47,257 bases of DNA from Verrucomicrobiota bacterium (GCA_026398065.1 JAPLTR010000701.1:1-47257); one strand, 5' to 3'; positions 15,651 to 23,878 are shown, counted from the first letter of the stretch. A program made the numbers and translations. The notes: a model not told the origin generated them from the sequence alone.

Positions 15651-17444
15651 TCAGGCGCGCTTGGTGGTGGCGAGGCTGACGGCGAGCGCTTCGCGGGAGG
15701 CGTGGCGGTATTTTTCCGGGAGGAAACGCCGGTCCGAGCACGCGAGGACGGCGGCGAGTTCCTGCAGGGCGAGGAGGTTGGCGTCGAGCGGGTCGATGAA
15801 GGCGTCGACGGCGTCGCGCACGTCGGCGAGCTGCACATCGGTGTCGCGGAGGGCGAGGACGGCGCGCTCCTTCGCGCGGACGAGGATGGCCTCCACGTCG
15901 CTGCCGGTGAGGGCGCGGGCGCCGAGTTCGGTGCGCACGTAGGCGAGCGTCTCGGGGCTGAGCGCGATTTTTTTTACGCGGGCGATGACGGTGAATAGCT
16001 CGATGACTTCGTCGGCGTTCTGCGCGGCGAAGAGCGGAACGCAGAGGCCGAAGCGGCCCTGGCGCTTGAGGTCGATGGCCATGAGGTCGGGGCGCGAGGT
16101 CATCGCGATCCAAAGCTCCCGGCCGCGGAGCGACGAGTCCCCGAGGTGCGCGGCGAAGGAGGCGAAGACGCGGCTGGAAACGCCGCTGTCGCCATCGGCG
16201 GAGCGGTTGCCAAAGACGGCGTCGGCTTCGTCGACAACCACGATCACGGGGCCGAGGGCGCGGATCGTGAGGAGGATGCGGGCCTGCTGGCGCTCGGTTT
16301 CGCCGACCCATTTGGAGCGGAACTCGCCGATTTCCAGCACGGGCAGGCCGCACTCGCTGGCGAAGCAGTCGATGAGAAAGGACTTGCCGACACCGACGCG
16401 GCCGGGGACGAGGACGCCGCGCTCAAGCACGTCGTCCTTCTGGTTGCGGATGAGCCAGGCGAGTTCGCGGAGGCGGGCCTTGGCGGCGGCATGCGTGGCG
16501 ACCTGGTCGAGGGTGACGCCGGGGCGCGGATCCTTGAAACGGACGAGGCCCTGGCAGTAATCCTCGATGAGGCGGCGTTTGCCCGTGCTGACGAGCTCGA
16601 CGGTGAGTTTTTCCCCGGCGCGCAGGGCGGTGACGACAAGCTGCTCGACGCGCAGGAGGGCGAGACCGGAGGTGCGGCGCGCGAGATCGTCGGCGGGAAG
16701 GTGGCCGGAATCGGTGAGCTTCGCGCCGCGGGAGGAGCGGTCGAGCCAGCCGGATTCGAGGAAGGCGCGGCGCTCTGCGAGATCGGGCAGCGGTATCCGA
16801 ATGATGGCGACGTGCGGGTTCTGCACGAGGTCGGCGTGGAGTTCGGCAGCGGACTCGGTGACGAGCATCACGCCGATGTCGCCGAGCTGAAACTCGGGCG
16901 CCGCGGCCCACTTGAGCAGCGTGACGAGGGCCATGCGCTCATCGACACTGGCGCCGGACTCCTCGGCGGCGGGGACGAGTTTTTCCGGAAAGGCGATCAC
17001 GAGTGTCACGCCGCGATCGGCGGCGTTTTTCTCCCCGGCGGCGCTGAGAAAGAACCGGCGGAGGAGGGGCGTGAGCTGGCCGAAGGCCCGGGGCGGGCCC
17101 TCCTCATGGAAGTTGGTGTGTTCAACCTCGTCGTAGATCTTAAGCCACTCGAAGAAGCGCGTCTGCATCGCGGGCGAGGCGAAGGTGAGGCCCTCGCCGA
17201 TATCGTAGAACATCAGGCAGCCGCGGTCGGGGAAAAGGCGGCGCGCGAGGAAGGCGGGGAGCGGCGCGTAATCCGGCCGATCGGGACCAGTGCGAACCGG
17301 AAAGAGGTCGAAGATGTTTCCGTGAAGGAGAAACAGGGAGTGGGCGCCACCATTCCAGAGCCGGGCGAGGTCGGCGGCCCAGGCGGGGAGCGGGGCGCGG
17401 GCGGGCGTGGCGGAGGGGACCGGAGCGGCGGAAGGGGAAGGCAT
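15651..17444 (-). CDS. Classic AAA+ ATPase with degenerate first domain, PspA-locus partner
   Basis: The 597-residue protein starts at 17444 (MPSPSAAPVPSATPARAP), one base after the upstream stop, so translation is probably coupled. Residues about 30-300 look like a first AAA-type domain without Walker motifs (SLFLLHGNIFDLFP). The second domain is complete: Walker A GRVGVGKS at 348-355, a pore loop KWVGE near 378-382 as in Vps4, FtsH and katanin, Walker B VIVVVDEADA near 400, sensor-1 MTSRPD, and arginine-finger region RQGRFG. The two-domain arrangement resembles Ycf46-type ATPases. It is the last gene of a run with a membrane coiled-coil protein, a solute-binding/OmpA fusion and PspA. I infer that it remodels PspA assemblies much as Vps4 acts on ESCRT-III. 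Confidence 0.88.
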   Translation of the reverse strand: MPSPSAAPVPSATPARAPLPAWAADLARLWNGGAHSLFLLHGNIFDLFPVRTGPDRPDYAPLPAFLARRLFPDRGCLMFYDIGEGLTFASPAMQTRFFEWLKIYDEVEHTNFHEEGPPRAFGQLTPLLRRFFLSAAGEKNAADRGVTLVIAFPEKLVPAAEESGASVDERMALVTLLKWAAAPEFQLGDIGVMLVTESAAELHADLVQNPHVAIIRIPLPDLAERRAFLESGWLDRSSRGAKLTDSGHLPADDLARRTSGLALLRVEQLVVTALRAGEKLTVELVSTGKRRLIEDYCQGLVRFKDPRPGVTLDQVATHAAAKARLRELAWLIRNQKDDVLERGVLVPGRVGVGKSFLIDCFASECGLPVLEIGEFRSKWVGETERQQARILLTIRALGPVIVVVDEADAVFGNRSADGDSGVSSRVFASFAAHLGDSSLRGRELWIAMTSRPDLMAIDLKRQGRFGLCVPLFAAQNADEVIELFTVIARVKKIALSPETLAYVRTELGARALTGSDVEAILVRAKERAVLALRDTDVQLADVRDAVDAFIDPLDANLLALQELAAVLACSDRRFLPEKYRHASREALAVSLATTKRA

Positions 17445-17445
17445 G

Positions 17446-18381
17446 TTATTTCTCGGTAGCCGACTGGGGGGTGGCGCGCGCGGAGTCGGGGCGTAAAGCC
17501 CCTCCCGCAGTTCCGGAAAGGGTGGGACCGTTGACGGCGGGCATCTGCGCGGTGAGATCCTTGAACTCGGCGAGCTCGGAGAGCCATTTGTTGGTGGCGG
17601 CGAGGTGCTCGATGCTGAGGTCGATGCGGGCGGTGAGGGTGTCGGCGTTTTTCGCGGCGATGGCATCGGCGCGGATAAGCTTCACCTGCTCGACGAGGCG
17701 CTCCTGCTCGGAACGCACGAGATCGTGGTTGGCCTGGGCCTGCTCGATGCGGGTGACGCGCAGTCGGAGGGAGGAGAGGCGTTCGAGTCGCGAGGTGAGG
17801 AGGCGCTCCTTGCCGTCGAGGGTGGCCGGACGGGGAGAGATTTTTCTGAGGGACTCCACCTCGGCAGCGAGCGGTGGCGTCTCGGCCTCGAGGGTTTTGA
17901 CGAGGGCGGGAACCTGCTCGCGGCGCTCCGTCTCCAGGTAGACTTCGAGCGATTGCTCGATGTTGAGCATGCGGAGATAGGTCCAGGTGAGCTCGTCGAG
18001 CTTGCGGCGGGTATCGAGGCCGATCTCGGCCGTAGTCTGCGCCTCGGCGGAGGCGGACTCAATGTCGCGGCAGACGGCCACGAGCTGGGTGTAACGAGCG
18101 CGGCGGCCGGTGGAGAGATTCGCGAGGAGAGATTCCTGCTGTTTTTGAAAGGCGGCGAGCTGGGCGGCGGCCTCGGTGGCGTTGGCGGTCTCATTGCGGG
18201 CGTCGATGGCGCGGCGGAAGAAGGCGAGGTCCGGCACAAACACGAGACCGAGGGCATAGAGGGTGGCGCCGACGAAGAGGCCAAGCCCCGTGCCGCTCGC
18301 GAAACCGAGACCGAGCGTCAGGAGCGCGAGCCATGCGTGATGGCGGCTGGTCCAGAAGGCGCGGCGGTAGTTGGGGGGCAT
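17446..18381 (-). CDS. Membrane-anchored coiled-coil protein of the PspA locus
   Basis: The 311-residue protein starts at 18381 (MPPNYRRAFWTSRHHAW); further in-frame start codons upstream lie in dispersed repeat sequence. A basic N terminus is followed by two close membrane segments (LALLTLGLGFASGTGLGLFV and ATLYALGLVFVPDLAFF), which puts the rest in the cytoplasm by the positive-inside rule. Residues about 70-280 are Ala/Glu/Leu/Gln/Arg-rich heptads, a long coiled coil with little else. I do not recognise a named family. The gene is one base from the AAA+ ATPase start and follows the solute-binding/OmpA gene. Its layout suits a docking platform that links the inner membrane to the ATPase or to PspA. 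Confidence 0.8.
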   Translation of the reverse strand: MPPNYRRAFWTSRHHAWLALLTLGLGFASGTGLGLFVGATLYALGLVFVPDLAFFRRAIDARNETANATEAAAQLAAFQKQQESLLANLSTGRRARYTQLVAVCRDIESASAEAQTTAEIGLDTRRKLDELTWTYLRMLNIEQSLEVYLETERREQVPALVKTLEAETPPLAAEVESLRKISPRPATLDGKERLLTSRLERLSSLRLRVTRIEQAQANHDLVRSEQERLVEQVKLIRADAIAAKNADTLTARIDLSIEHLAATNKWLSELAEFKDLTAQMPAVNGPTLSGTAGGALRPDSARATPQSATEK

Positions 18382-18386
18382 GGGAG

Positions 18387-18512
18387 GAATGACGAATTCC
18401 GAATGACGAATGTCTAGTGACGAATGACGGAGGCCCAAGACCTAATCGCAGCACGGGAACCGTCTTTTTCGTCATTTAGCATCCGGCATTCGTCATTGCA
18501 CTCCGTCATTCC
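18387..18512. repeat. Dispersed GAATGACGAAT repeats in inverted blocks
   Basis: GAATGACGAAT occurs at 18387-18397 and 18401-18411, with a further partial copy near 18418-18429. The opposite orientation follows at 18465-18475 (TCGTCATT), 18487-18497 (CATTCGTCATT) and 18503-18511. The copy at 18402-18412 and the one at 18487-18497 are exact 11-base inverted repeats. Similar words are widespread between genes in Verrucomicrobiota and Planctomycetota. The block fills the gap between the solute-binding/OmpA gene, whose stop it overlaps, and the coiled-coil gene. Confidence 0.7.
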
Positions 18513-20167
18513 ACCGTGAACCACTGGACCTCGACGCGGCGGTTTTGGTCGGCGTCGGTGCCGGCGGGTTCCTCCCAGCCGCGGCCGACGGTCTCAAGGC
18601 GGGCGGCGTCAACTTTCAGGCGGTCGATGAGGACGCGCTTGATCTCGGCGGCGCGGTTCTTGGAAAGCTCCATGGACTTGAGGGCCATCTGGCGGACGAA
18701 GGCCTCGCCACCCTGCTGGCGGAATTTGTCAACGAGGGCGTTGTCGACGTGACCGCGGAGAAGGATGGTGGAGCCGGGGCTGACCTGCAGCAGGCGCTTG
18801 ATGGAATCGAGGGCGGCGAGGTTGGCCTGATGCGTGAGGTCAAGCTTGGCGGAGTTGGGCTCGAAAAGGAAACGGATGTCCTTGGTGAGGAGCGGATCGC
18901 CCTCAAGCGCACCCCCGGCGGTGCTGCGGATGGGGGCGAGCGAGACCTGCTGACCCGCAAACGCTCCGGCGGTCTGGAGCGCGTTGAGGTGGGTGGGGTT
19001 CATGTAGCGGTCGGCGTCGGTGGGCTGGTCGATGAGCGCGCCGTAGGCGAGGATCGCGGAGGAAAAGATTCCGCTGAAACTGCCGGCGGCGTCGATCGCA
19101 CCGGAGTAGAACGCAAGGTTCTCCGGAAGGTTGGAGAGGTGCACCTTGGCGAGTTCGGTGGTGGCCTTGGTGCGGTCCCATTTGAAGGCTTTCGCGATGG
19201 TGTCGAGGTGGGCGGCGGAGTTGTCGCGGACCAGGCGGTTGCCCTCCAGCACGCCCTCGACGAGGCCGGCGACGAGCTTGGGGTTGGCGGCGGCGAAGCC
19301 CTTGTTGACGACCAGAATGTCGCCCACGATGAGGAGGTTCTTGTTGGTGGTCAGGATCGTTGCGGCGCTCTTGCTGGCTTCGGCGATCTCAGTGGTCTTG
19401 GGAGCCCAGGTCACACAGCCGGCGAGGCGTGTGCCGCCGCTCTGCAGCTCTTTCAGGAAAAGGTCGCCGGCGACGAAGGCGTCCTTGGCGAAGAGGAGAT
19501 TGATCTTGGCGGGATCGGGGCGGTCGGCGGGATTGGCGAGCAGGTTCACGCCGAGGCCGGCTTCCTGCGCGAGGTAGCGGATGAAGAAGTCGGCCTCGGT
19601 GAACTGCGAGGTGACGAGGGTCTTGCCCTTGAGATCGTTGATGCGGCGGATCTCCTTGCGCACAACGAGGCCGTCGGCGCCGCGGGAGAAACCGATCTGG
19701 ACCGGGGCGGTGACCTGGAAATTGCGGCAGTAGGCGGCGAGAACGTCGACGGTGGTGGCAGAGGCGGCGATGCGGCCGGTGTTGAGGGCGGGCCAGCTTT
19801 CCTCCTCGCTGAGCTTGATGCGGACCTTGAAGCCGTGCTTGCGGAAGAAGAACGAGTTTTCGGTCGGCTCGAGGCCGCCGTTGGCGACGATGATGCCGGA
19901 GTAGCCGGCGTATTCGCTGAGCTCGAGATCGACGATGTTGTCCTTGGCGATATAGGTCCCGCCGGGAGGGAGGACGGGGCAGGCGTTGAGCGGGGCGATG
20001 AAGTCGGCGGCGTCGAGCGCCGCGGCCTTGGAGGGGGTGGCGGCGCCGGCCGCGATCGCCGCGGGGGCGGAGGCGTCGGGCCGGAGCTTGTCCCACCACT
20101 TGAAGGCGCCGAGGCCGGCGACCGCGAGGATGAGGAGCGTGAGGACGAATTTGCCGCGGGCAGTCAT
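18506..20167 (-). CDS. Solute-binding-protein domain fused to an OmpA peptidoglycan-binding domain
   Basis: The 553-residue protein has an N-terminal membrane anchor (LTLLILAVAGLGAFKWW), so the rest faces the periplasm. Residues about 60-390 resemble periplasmic binding proteins of the nitrate/sulfonate/phosphate type: LELSEYAGYSGIIVANGGLE, INDLKGKTLVTSQFTEADFF, VAGDLFLKELQSGGTRLAGC. Residues about 420-553 are an OmpA C-terminal domain: DIRFLFEPNSAKLD, ILLRGHVDN, ELSKNRAAEIKRVLIDRL, TVGRGWEEP, NRRVEVQWF, which binds peptidoglycan. No ABC permease or ATPase is nearby, so transport is unlikely. Between pspA and the membrane coiled-coil/AAA+ genes, it most plausibly senses a ligand or wall state and passes this to the inner membrane. 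Ligand unknown. Confidence 0.88.
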   Translation of the reverse strand: MTARGKFVLTLLILAVAGLGAFKWWDKLRPDASAPAAIAAGAATPSKAAALDAADFIAPLNACPVLPPGGTYIAKDNIVDLELSEYAGYSGIIVANGGLEPTENSFFFRKHGFKVRIKLSEEESWPALNTGRIAASATTVDVLAAYCRNFQVTAPVQIGFSRGADGLVVRKEIRRINDLKGKTLVTSQFTEADFFIRYLAQEAGLGVNLLANPADRPDPAKINLLFAKDAFVAGDLFLKELQSGGTRLAGCVTWAPKTTEIAEASKSAATILTTNKNLLIVGDILVVNKGFAAANPKLVAGLVEGVLEGNRLVRDNSAAHLDTIAKAFKWDRTKATTELAKVHLSNLPENLAFYSGAIDAAGSFSGIFSSAILAYGALIDQPTDADRYMNPTHLNALQTAGAFAGQQVSLAPIRSTAGGALEGDPLLTKDIRFLFEPNSAKLDLTHQANLAALDSIKRLLQVSPGSTILLRGHVDNALVDKFRQQGGEAFVRQMALKSMELSKNRAAEIKRVLIDRLKVDAARLETVGRGWEEPAGTDADQNRRVEVQWFTVE

Positions 20168-20398
20168 GGGAAAAAGAGGCTGAGGCGATCAGGTTGCGAA
20201 AGGTGGCGACGCGGGGAGTTAAAAAATGGATACGGCGACGCGTGGTGGAAACACGGAGGGTGTGCGGGAGGAGTGAGGGCCACTCGCTCACGCTCGCAGC
20301 CACGAGGGCGGAGGCCATTAGCGCGGGCGTGAGGATGGATTTGGCGTGGTCTGTTCGCCGCGCCCGCTCCGCCGGGCGTGGCGAAGGTGAAAAGGGCC

Positions 20399-21148
20399 TC
20401 AGCTCTCGGCGATCTTCTGACGCTCGGGAGCGGCGGTGGTGGGCGTGGTGGCGGCGGGCTGCACCATCCCCATCTTCTTCTGGTATTCCTTGAAGAGGGC
20501 GGCGCCGCGGGCCTTCCGCATCTCCTGCTGGCGCTGGATATTCGAGCCCATCTCCTTGGCGAGATCGAGGGTGGCACGCATCTGGCCCTCGCCGCCGGCG
20601 GCGGCCTGGCGGAGCTGCTGCATGGACTTGCCCATCTCGTCGCCCATCATCCCTTGAAGCTCGGTGACGGAACCCTTCATCAGGCCGGCGAGCTGTTCGA
20701 GTGAGCGGCCGACGGCGACCTTGGCCTTCACGGCCTCGACATCGCGCTGGAACTTTTGGATCTCGCGCAGGCTGTTGGCGATGATCTCGGTGTTTTGCTT
20801 GTAGAGGGCCTCGAGGCTTTCGAGCTGCGCGTTGTTGTCGGCGATGTCCTGCTCGATCGTACCGAGCTCTTCGGCGAAGTGGGCGCCGTTGGCCTCGTCG
20901 TTGGCGGCGGCGGCGGCCTGGAGGAGACCCTGCGTCTCGGTGCGCTGGCGCTCCTGGCGCTTCACCTGGTCCTTGAGCAGGGCGATCTGGCCGGCGAGCT
21001 GGCCGTTGGCGTAGTGGGCCTTGTCGGCCTTGGCCTTGGCGTCGCGGATGCCGCGTTCGACGACGGCCTGGTTGATGGCGTCGGTTTCGGTGGCCTGCTC
21101 GGCCATGAGGCCAAGATAAATGAAGAGGCGTTTGAAGGCGCGGAACAT
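20399..21148 (-). CDS. pspA: PspA/IM30 family membrane-stress protein
   Basis: The 249-residue protein has the PspA/Vipp1 layout: an N-terminal amphipathic helix (MFRAFKRLFIYLGLMAEQAT) and then nearly continuous coiled coil to about residue 225 (for example AHYANGQLAGQIALLKDQVK and LESLEALYKQNTEIIANSLR). The last 25 residues are a Pro/Thr/Ala tail. PspA proteins are the bacterial relatives of ESCRT-III. They bind stressed inner membrane and assemble into rods or rings. No pspF, pspB or pspC is nearby. Instead the same strand carries a solute-binding/OmpA fusion, a membrane coiled-coil protein and a classic AAA+ ATPase. The 231-base gap to the next gene is GC-rich with a possible hairpin at about 20358-20383, so PspA may be made in excess over its partners. 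Confidence 0.85.
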   Translation of the reverse strand: MFRAFKRLFIYLGLMAEQATETDAINQAVVERGIRDAKAKADKAHYANGQLAGQIALLKDQVKRQERQRTETQGLLQAAAAANDEANGAHFAEELGTIEQDIADNNAQLESLEALYKQNTEIIANSLREIQKFQRDVEAVKAKVAVGRSLEQLAGLMKGSVTELQGMMGDEMGKSMQQLRQAAAGGEGQMRATLDLAKEMGSNIQRQQEMRKARGAALFKEYQKKMGMVQPAATTPTTAAPERQKIAES

Positions 21149-21307
21149 GGCGGGGTGGGTTGGAGGTGGACGGTTAGGCAGGTGCTATTCTGCGATGGCC
21201 TGTTTGTAGCACGGGCGGGGCCGGTGGGAAATTACATTCGGAGGGCGATTTCCCAACCGGGTTGAGCTTGATTTGCACTTGGGGTGGGGGCTGCCATGGT
21301 GTTTCGC

Positions 21308-21739
21308 ATGAAACGAGGGCTGTGGCTCCTGATGACACTGATGCTGGGCGGCTTGATCCTGCGCGCCGCCGACGGCGGGATGCGTGCGAGCAAACCGGAG
21401 GTCCGCAAGGAGGTCGTGGCCACGATCGAAGGGCAGCTCGGGGCCTTTCGGGCGAAGGACACGAAGAAGGCGTACACCTTTGCGGCGGCGGCGCTGCGGG
21501 CGCAGAACCCGTTGCGGCAGTTTCTGCGGATCGTGGAAAACAACTATCCCGAGATCTGGGCCAACACGAAGGGCGAGTTCGGCGTGGTGCGGGACGACGG
21601 CACGCGGGCGACGGTGCTCGTGCAGGTGTTTTCCACGGACGGCCGCGCGGACTACGACTACGGGCTCGTGAAGGAAAAGGACGGTTGGCGGATCGACAGC
21701 GTGCTGCGCCACGCCCCGAACAAGGCGGACAAGGTGTAA
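21308..21739 (+). CDS. Secreted DUF4864-type protein
   Basis: The 143-residue protein has a signal peptide (MKRGLWLLMTLMLGGLILRA) followed by a small mixed alpha/beta domain of the DUF4864 kind: VVATIEGQLGAFRAKDTKKA, TFAAAALRAQNPL, FLRIVENNYPEI, YDYGLVKEKDGWRIDSV. Such proteins are related in shape to NTF2-like folds; no function is established. The ATG at 21308 puts the basic pair directly before the hydrophobic stretch; an alternative ATG lies at 21296. It is divergent from pspA and 62 bases upstream of a rhomboid gene on the same strand, so it could be cotranscribed with the latter. Confidence 0.82.
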   Translation: MKRGLWLLMTLMLGGLILRAADGGMRASKPEVRKEVVATIEGQLGAFRAKDTKKAYTFAAAALRAQNPLRQFLRIVENNYPEIWANTKGEFGVVRDDGTRATVLVQVFSTDGRADYDYGLVKEKDGWRIDSVLRHAPNKADKV

Positions 21740-21801
21740 ATGTGGTCGTCGGGTGCGACGGGGCTTGCGGGCCGATGGCGTGCTTCGCGTAACATCGCGG
21801 C

Positions 21802-23061
21802 ATGCTGCCTCTGGCCGACACTGCGAAACAAAAACGACCGGCGGTCGTGACGGGCTGCCTTGTCGCGGCGAACCTCGTCGTGTTTGGGTGGGAGCTGTGG
21901 CTGGGCTTCGCGAGGAGCGACCGGATGCTCGCGAGTTTCGTGACCGAGCACGCGCTGGTGGCGAAACGGCTGATCTATCACCCGATCGACGGCGACCAGT
22001 GGCTGACGGTGCTGACGCACATGTTCATGCACGGCGGTGTCGCACACCTGCTGGGCAACATGTGGTTTCTCTGGATCTTCGGCGGCAACGTGGAGGACCG
22101 GCTCGGGCCGGTGAAATACCTGCTGTTCTACCTCCTCGCGGGCGCGGCGGCGGCGGGGGCCCAGGTGATCGTCGATCCGTTTGCGACGGTCCCGATGCTG
22201 GGCGCGAGCGGCGCGATTTCGGGGGTGCTGGGCGCGTACCTGATCCTGTTTCCGACGGCGTGGGTGCTGGCCCTGGTGCCGTGGATCGTGCCGGTGCTGC
22301 CGGTGCCGGCGCTGCTGTTTCTCGTGGCGTGGTTCGCCTTCCAGATGTGGAGCGGGCTCGGAGCGATCGGGTCGGGCGTCGAGGGCGGCGTGGCGTGGTG
22401 GGCGCACGCGGGCGGAGCTCAGTGGCCGCCCTCGTCGAGGTCGCCGGGTTTGAGGAGGGGGGCGAAGGTGGCCTTGTTGGCGGCCTTCATGTACGCCTCC
22501 TTGGGCTCGATGGTGCCGTCCTTCACGCGGTTCATGAGGCTGTTGTCCATCGTGATCATGCCGTCGGAGCCGCCGCTCTCGATGATGGACTTGATGTTGG
22601 CGATCTGGCCGCTGCGAATGGTGTTGGGGAGCGCTTCGTGGGTGAGAAGGATTTCGTGGACGGCGCAGCGGCCCTTGGGGATGCGCTTGCAGAGGAGCTG
22701 GGCGACGACGCCGGCGAGGCAGCTCCCGAGCATGATGCGGACCTGGTTCTGCTCCTCGGCGGGGAAGGTGTTGATGATGCGGTCGACGGTCTTCGGGGCG
22801 TTGTTGGTGTGGAGCGTGCCGAAGACGAGCATGCCCATCGAGGCGCAGCCGAGCGCGAGCTTGATGGTCTCCATCTCGCGCATTTCGCCGAGGAGGAGGA
22901 TGTCGGGGTCGTGGCGCATCGCGCCCTTGAGCGCGGCGGCGAAGGAGGCCGTGTGCTCGCCGACCTCGCGGTGGACGATCACGCACTTTTTCACCGGGTG
23001 GACGAACTCGATGGGGTCCTCGATGGTGATGATGTGGCGCGCGAGATTGGTGTTAATGTAG
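21802..23061 (+). CDS. Rhomboid-family protease whose 3' end runs antisense into pilT
   Basis: Residues 1-205 are a rhomboid protease: FMHGGVAHLLGNMWFLWIFG, the catalytic Ser136 in GASGAISG, and the catalytic His202 in WWAHAGG. In relatives AHxGG is followed by the rest of the last membrane helix. Here the family match stops after Gly205 and the frame continues for more than 200 codons across the opposite strand of pilT (overlap from 22419) until a stop at 23061. The last helix therefore appears lost through a deletion that abuts the pilT 3' end, and any translated tail is antisense-encoded. That tail contains a hydrophobic stretch (KVALLAAFMYASLGSMV) that might replace the helix. The core domain is certain; the end and activity are doubtful. 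Confidence 0.65.
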   Translation: MLPLADTAKQKRPAVVTGCLVAANLVVFGWELWLGFARSDRMLASFVTEHALVAKRLIYHPIDGDQWLTVLTHMFMHGGVAHLLGNMWFLWIFGGNVEDRLGPVKYLLFYLLAGAAAAGAQVIVDPFATVPMLGASGAISGVLGAYLILFPTAWVLALVPWIVPVLPVPALLFLVAWFAFQMWSGLGAIGSGVEGGVAWWAHAGGAQWPPSSRSPGLRRGAKVALLAAFMYASLGSMVPSFTRFMRLLSIVIMPSEPPLSMMDLMLAIWPLRMVLGSASWVRRISWTAQRPLGMRLQRSWATTPARQLPSMMRTWFCSSAGKVLMMRSTVFGALLVWSVPKTSMPIEAQPSASLMVSISRISPRRRMSGSWRIAPLSAAAKEAVCSPTSRWTITHFFTGWTNSMGSSMVMMWRARLVLM

Positions 23062-23498
23062 TCGATCATCGCGGCGAGCGTGGTCGACTTGCCGGAGCCG
23101 GTGGGGCCGGTGACGACGACGAGGCCTTGGTCGAGATTGCAGAGTTTTTTCAGCGCCTCGGGGAGCTTGAGCTCGTCGAAGGAGAGGATCTTCGCCGGGA
23201 TCTGGCGGAACACGGCGGCCTGGCCCCAGTGGTTGTAGAGGTAGTTGCCGCGGAAACGCGCGAGGCCGGGAATCTCGTGGGCGAGGTCGAGGTCCTTGCG
23301 CTCAAGGAACTCGGTCCAGCGCTTGGCGGGGCAGATCTCCTTGAGGAGCGACTCCATCGTGGGGGCGTCGATGATCTTGTCGGCGAGGGGAACGAGCGAG
23401 CCGGACGCGCGGGTCTTCGGCGGGAGGCCGACGGTGAGGTGGAGGTCGGACCCGCCCTTTTCGAGCATGGAGCGGAGGAGGGTGTCGATGGCGGCCAT
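22419..23498 (-). CDS. pilT: PilT-type twitching motility ATPase
   Basis: The 359-residue protein starts at 23498 (MAAIDTLLRSMLEKGGSDLH), a standard PilT N terminus. It has the PAS-like N-terminal domain, Walker A GPTGSGKSTT, the Asp box ITIEDPIEFVH, Walker B HDPDILLLGEMREMETIKLA and the His box GTLHTNNAPKTVDRIINTFP. The Walker B neighbourhood reads GEMREMETI where GEMRDLETI is usual. PilT hexamers power type IV pilus retraction at the inner membrane. It lies 65 bases downstream of a small membrane protein gene and then a second, longer PilT, so two retraction ATPases are encoded together, comparable with PilT/PilU pairs. Its last bases overlap the truncated rhomboid. Confidence 0.95.
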   Translation of the reverse strand: MAAIDTLLRSMLEKGGSDLHLTVGLPPKTRASGSLVPLADKIIDAPTMESLLKEICPAKRWTEFLERKDLDLAHEIPGLARFRGNYLYNHWGQAAVFRQIPAKILSFDELKLPEALKKLCNLDQGLVVVTGPTGSGKSTTLAAMIDYINTNLARHIITIEDPIEFVHPVKKCVIVHREVGEHTASFAAALKGAMRHDPDILLLGEMREMETIKLALGCASMGMLVFGTLHTNNAPKTVDRIINTFPAEEQNQVRIMLGSCLAGVVAQLLCKRIPKGRCAVHEILLTHEALPNTIRSGQIANIKSIIESGGSDGMITMDNSLMNRVKDGTIEPKEAYMKAANKATFAPLLKPGDLDEGGH

Positions 23499-23563
23499 GG
23501 AGAATCGGAAGGCGAAGATCGGAGTTCGGAGAGGGGAGATCGAGGACGCCGGGTTAGACTGGG

Positions 23564-23878
23564 CTATGGCGTTCGGAAGGTGACTTTCACGGTCGGCTTG
23601 GAGAATCCGGAAATGTAGCAAAGCGCCCAGCCTTGGTGAACCTGTCCCTCGGTCGTTTCCGCGACAAATTCCAAGATCACTTCGCCGCGCCTTACCGCCC
23701 AATAAGGCCCGCCTCCGAAAATTTTCCGGCGCGTGTCTTTGATGACGTAACCGTGACTCTTCGCCCACTCCTGCAAAGATGCCACGGCGTCCGTGCTGTA
23801 GGCCCAGGTAATCACCCAGGCGAAGCCGCCCATGAGAGCCAAGCCGACGAATAGCACAAAAAAATCCTGCAGACTCAT
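23564..23878 (-). CDS. Small single-pass membrane protein between pilT genes
   Basis: This 104-residue protein has one N-terminal membrane helix (FFVLFVGLALMGGFAWVI) and then a small beta-rich soluble domain (RKIFGGGPYWAVRRGEVILE, VHQGWALCYISGF). I do not recognise a named family. It begins four bases after the stop of the long PilT gene and lies 65 bases before the second pilT, so it is probably part of that operon. Its place suggests a link to pilus function, but nothing in the sequence proves this. Third-position composition looks less biased than in its neighbours. Confidence 0.7.
   Translation of the reverse strand: MSLQDFFVLFVGLALMGGFAWVITWAYSTDAVASLQEWAKSHGYVIKDTRRKIFGGGPYWAVRRGEVILEFVAETTEGQVHQGWALCYISGFSKPTVKVTFRTP

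Noticed and set aside
18545-20332. Plus-strand frame of 595 codons opposite the solute-binding/OmpA gene
   Set aside because: The frame is low-complexity Gly/Glu/Val sequence antisense to a gene with two clear domains.
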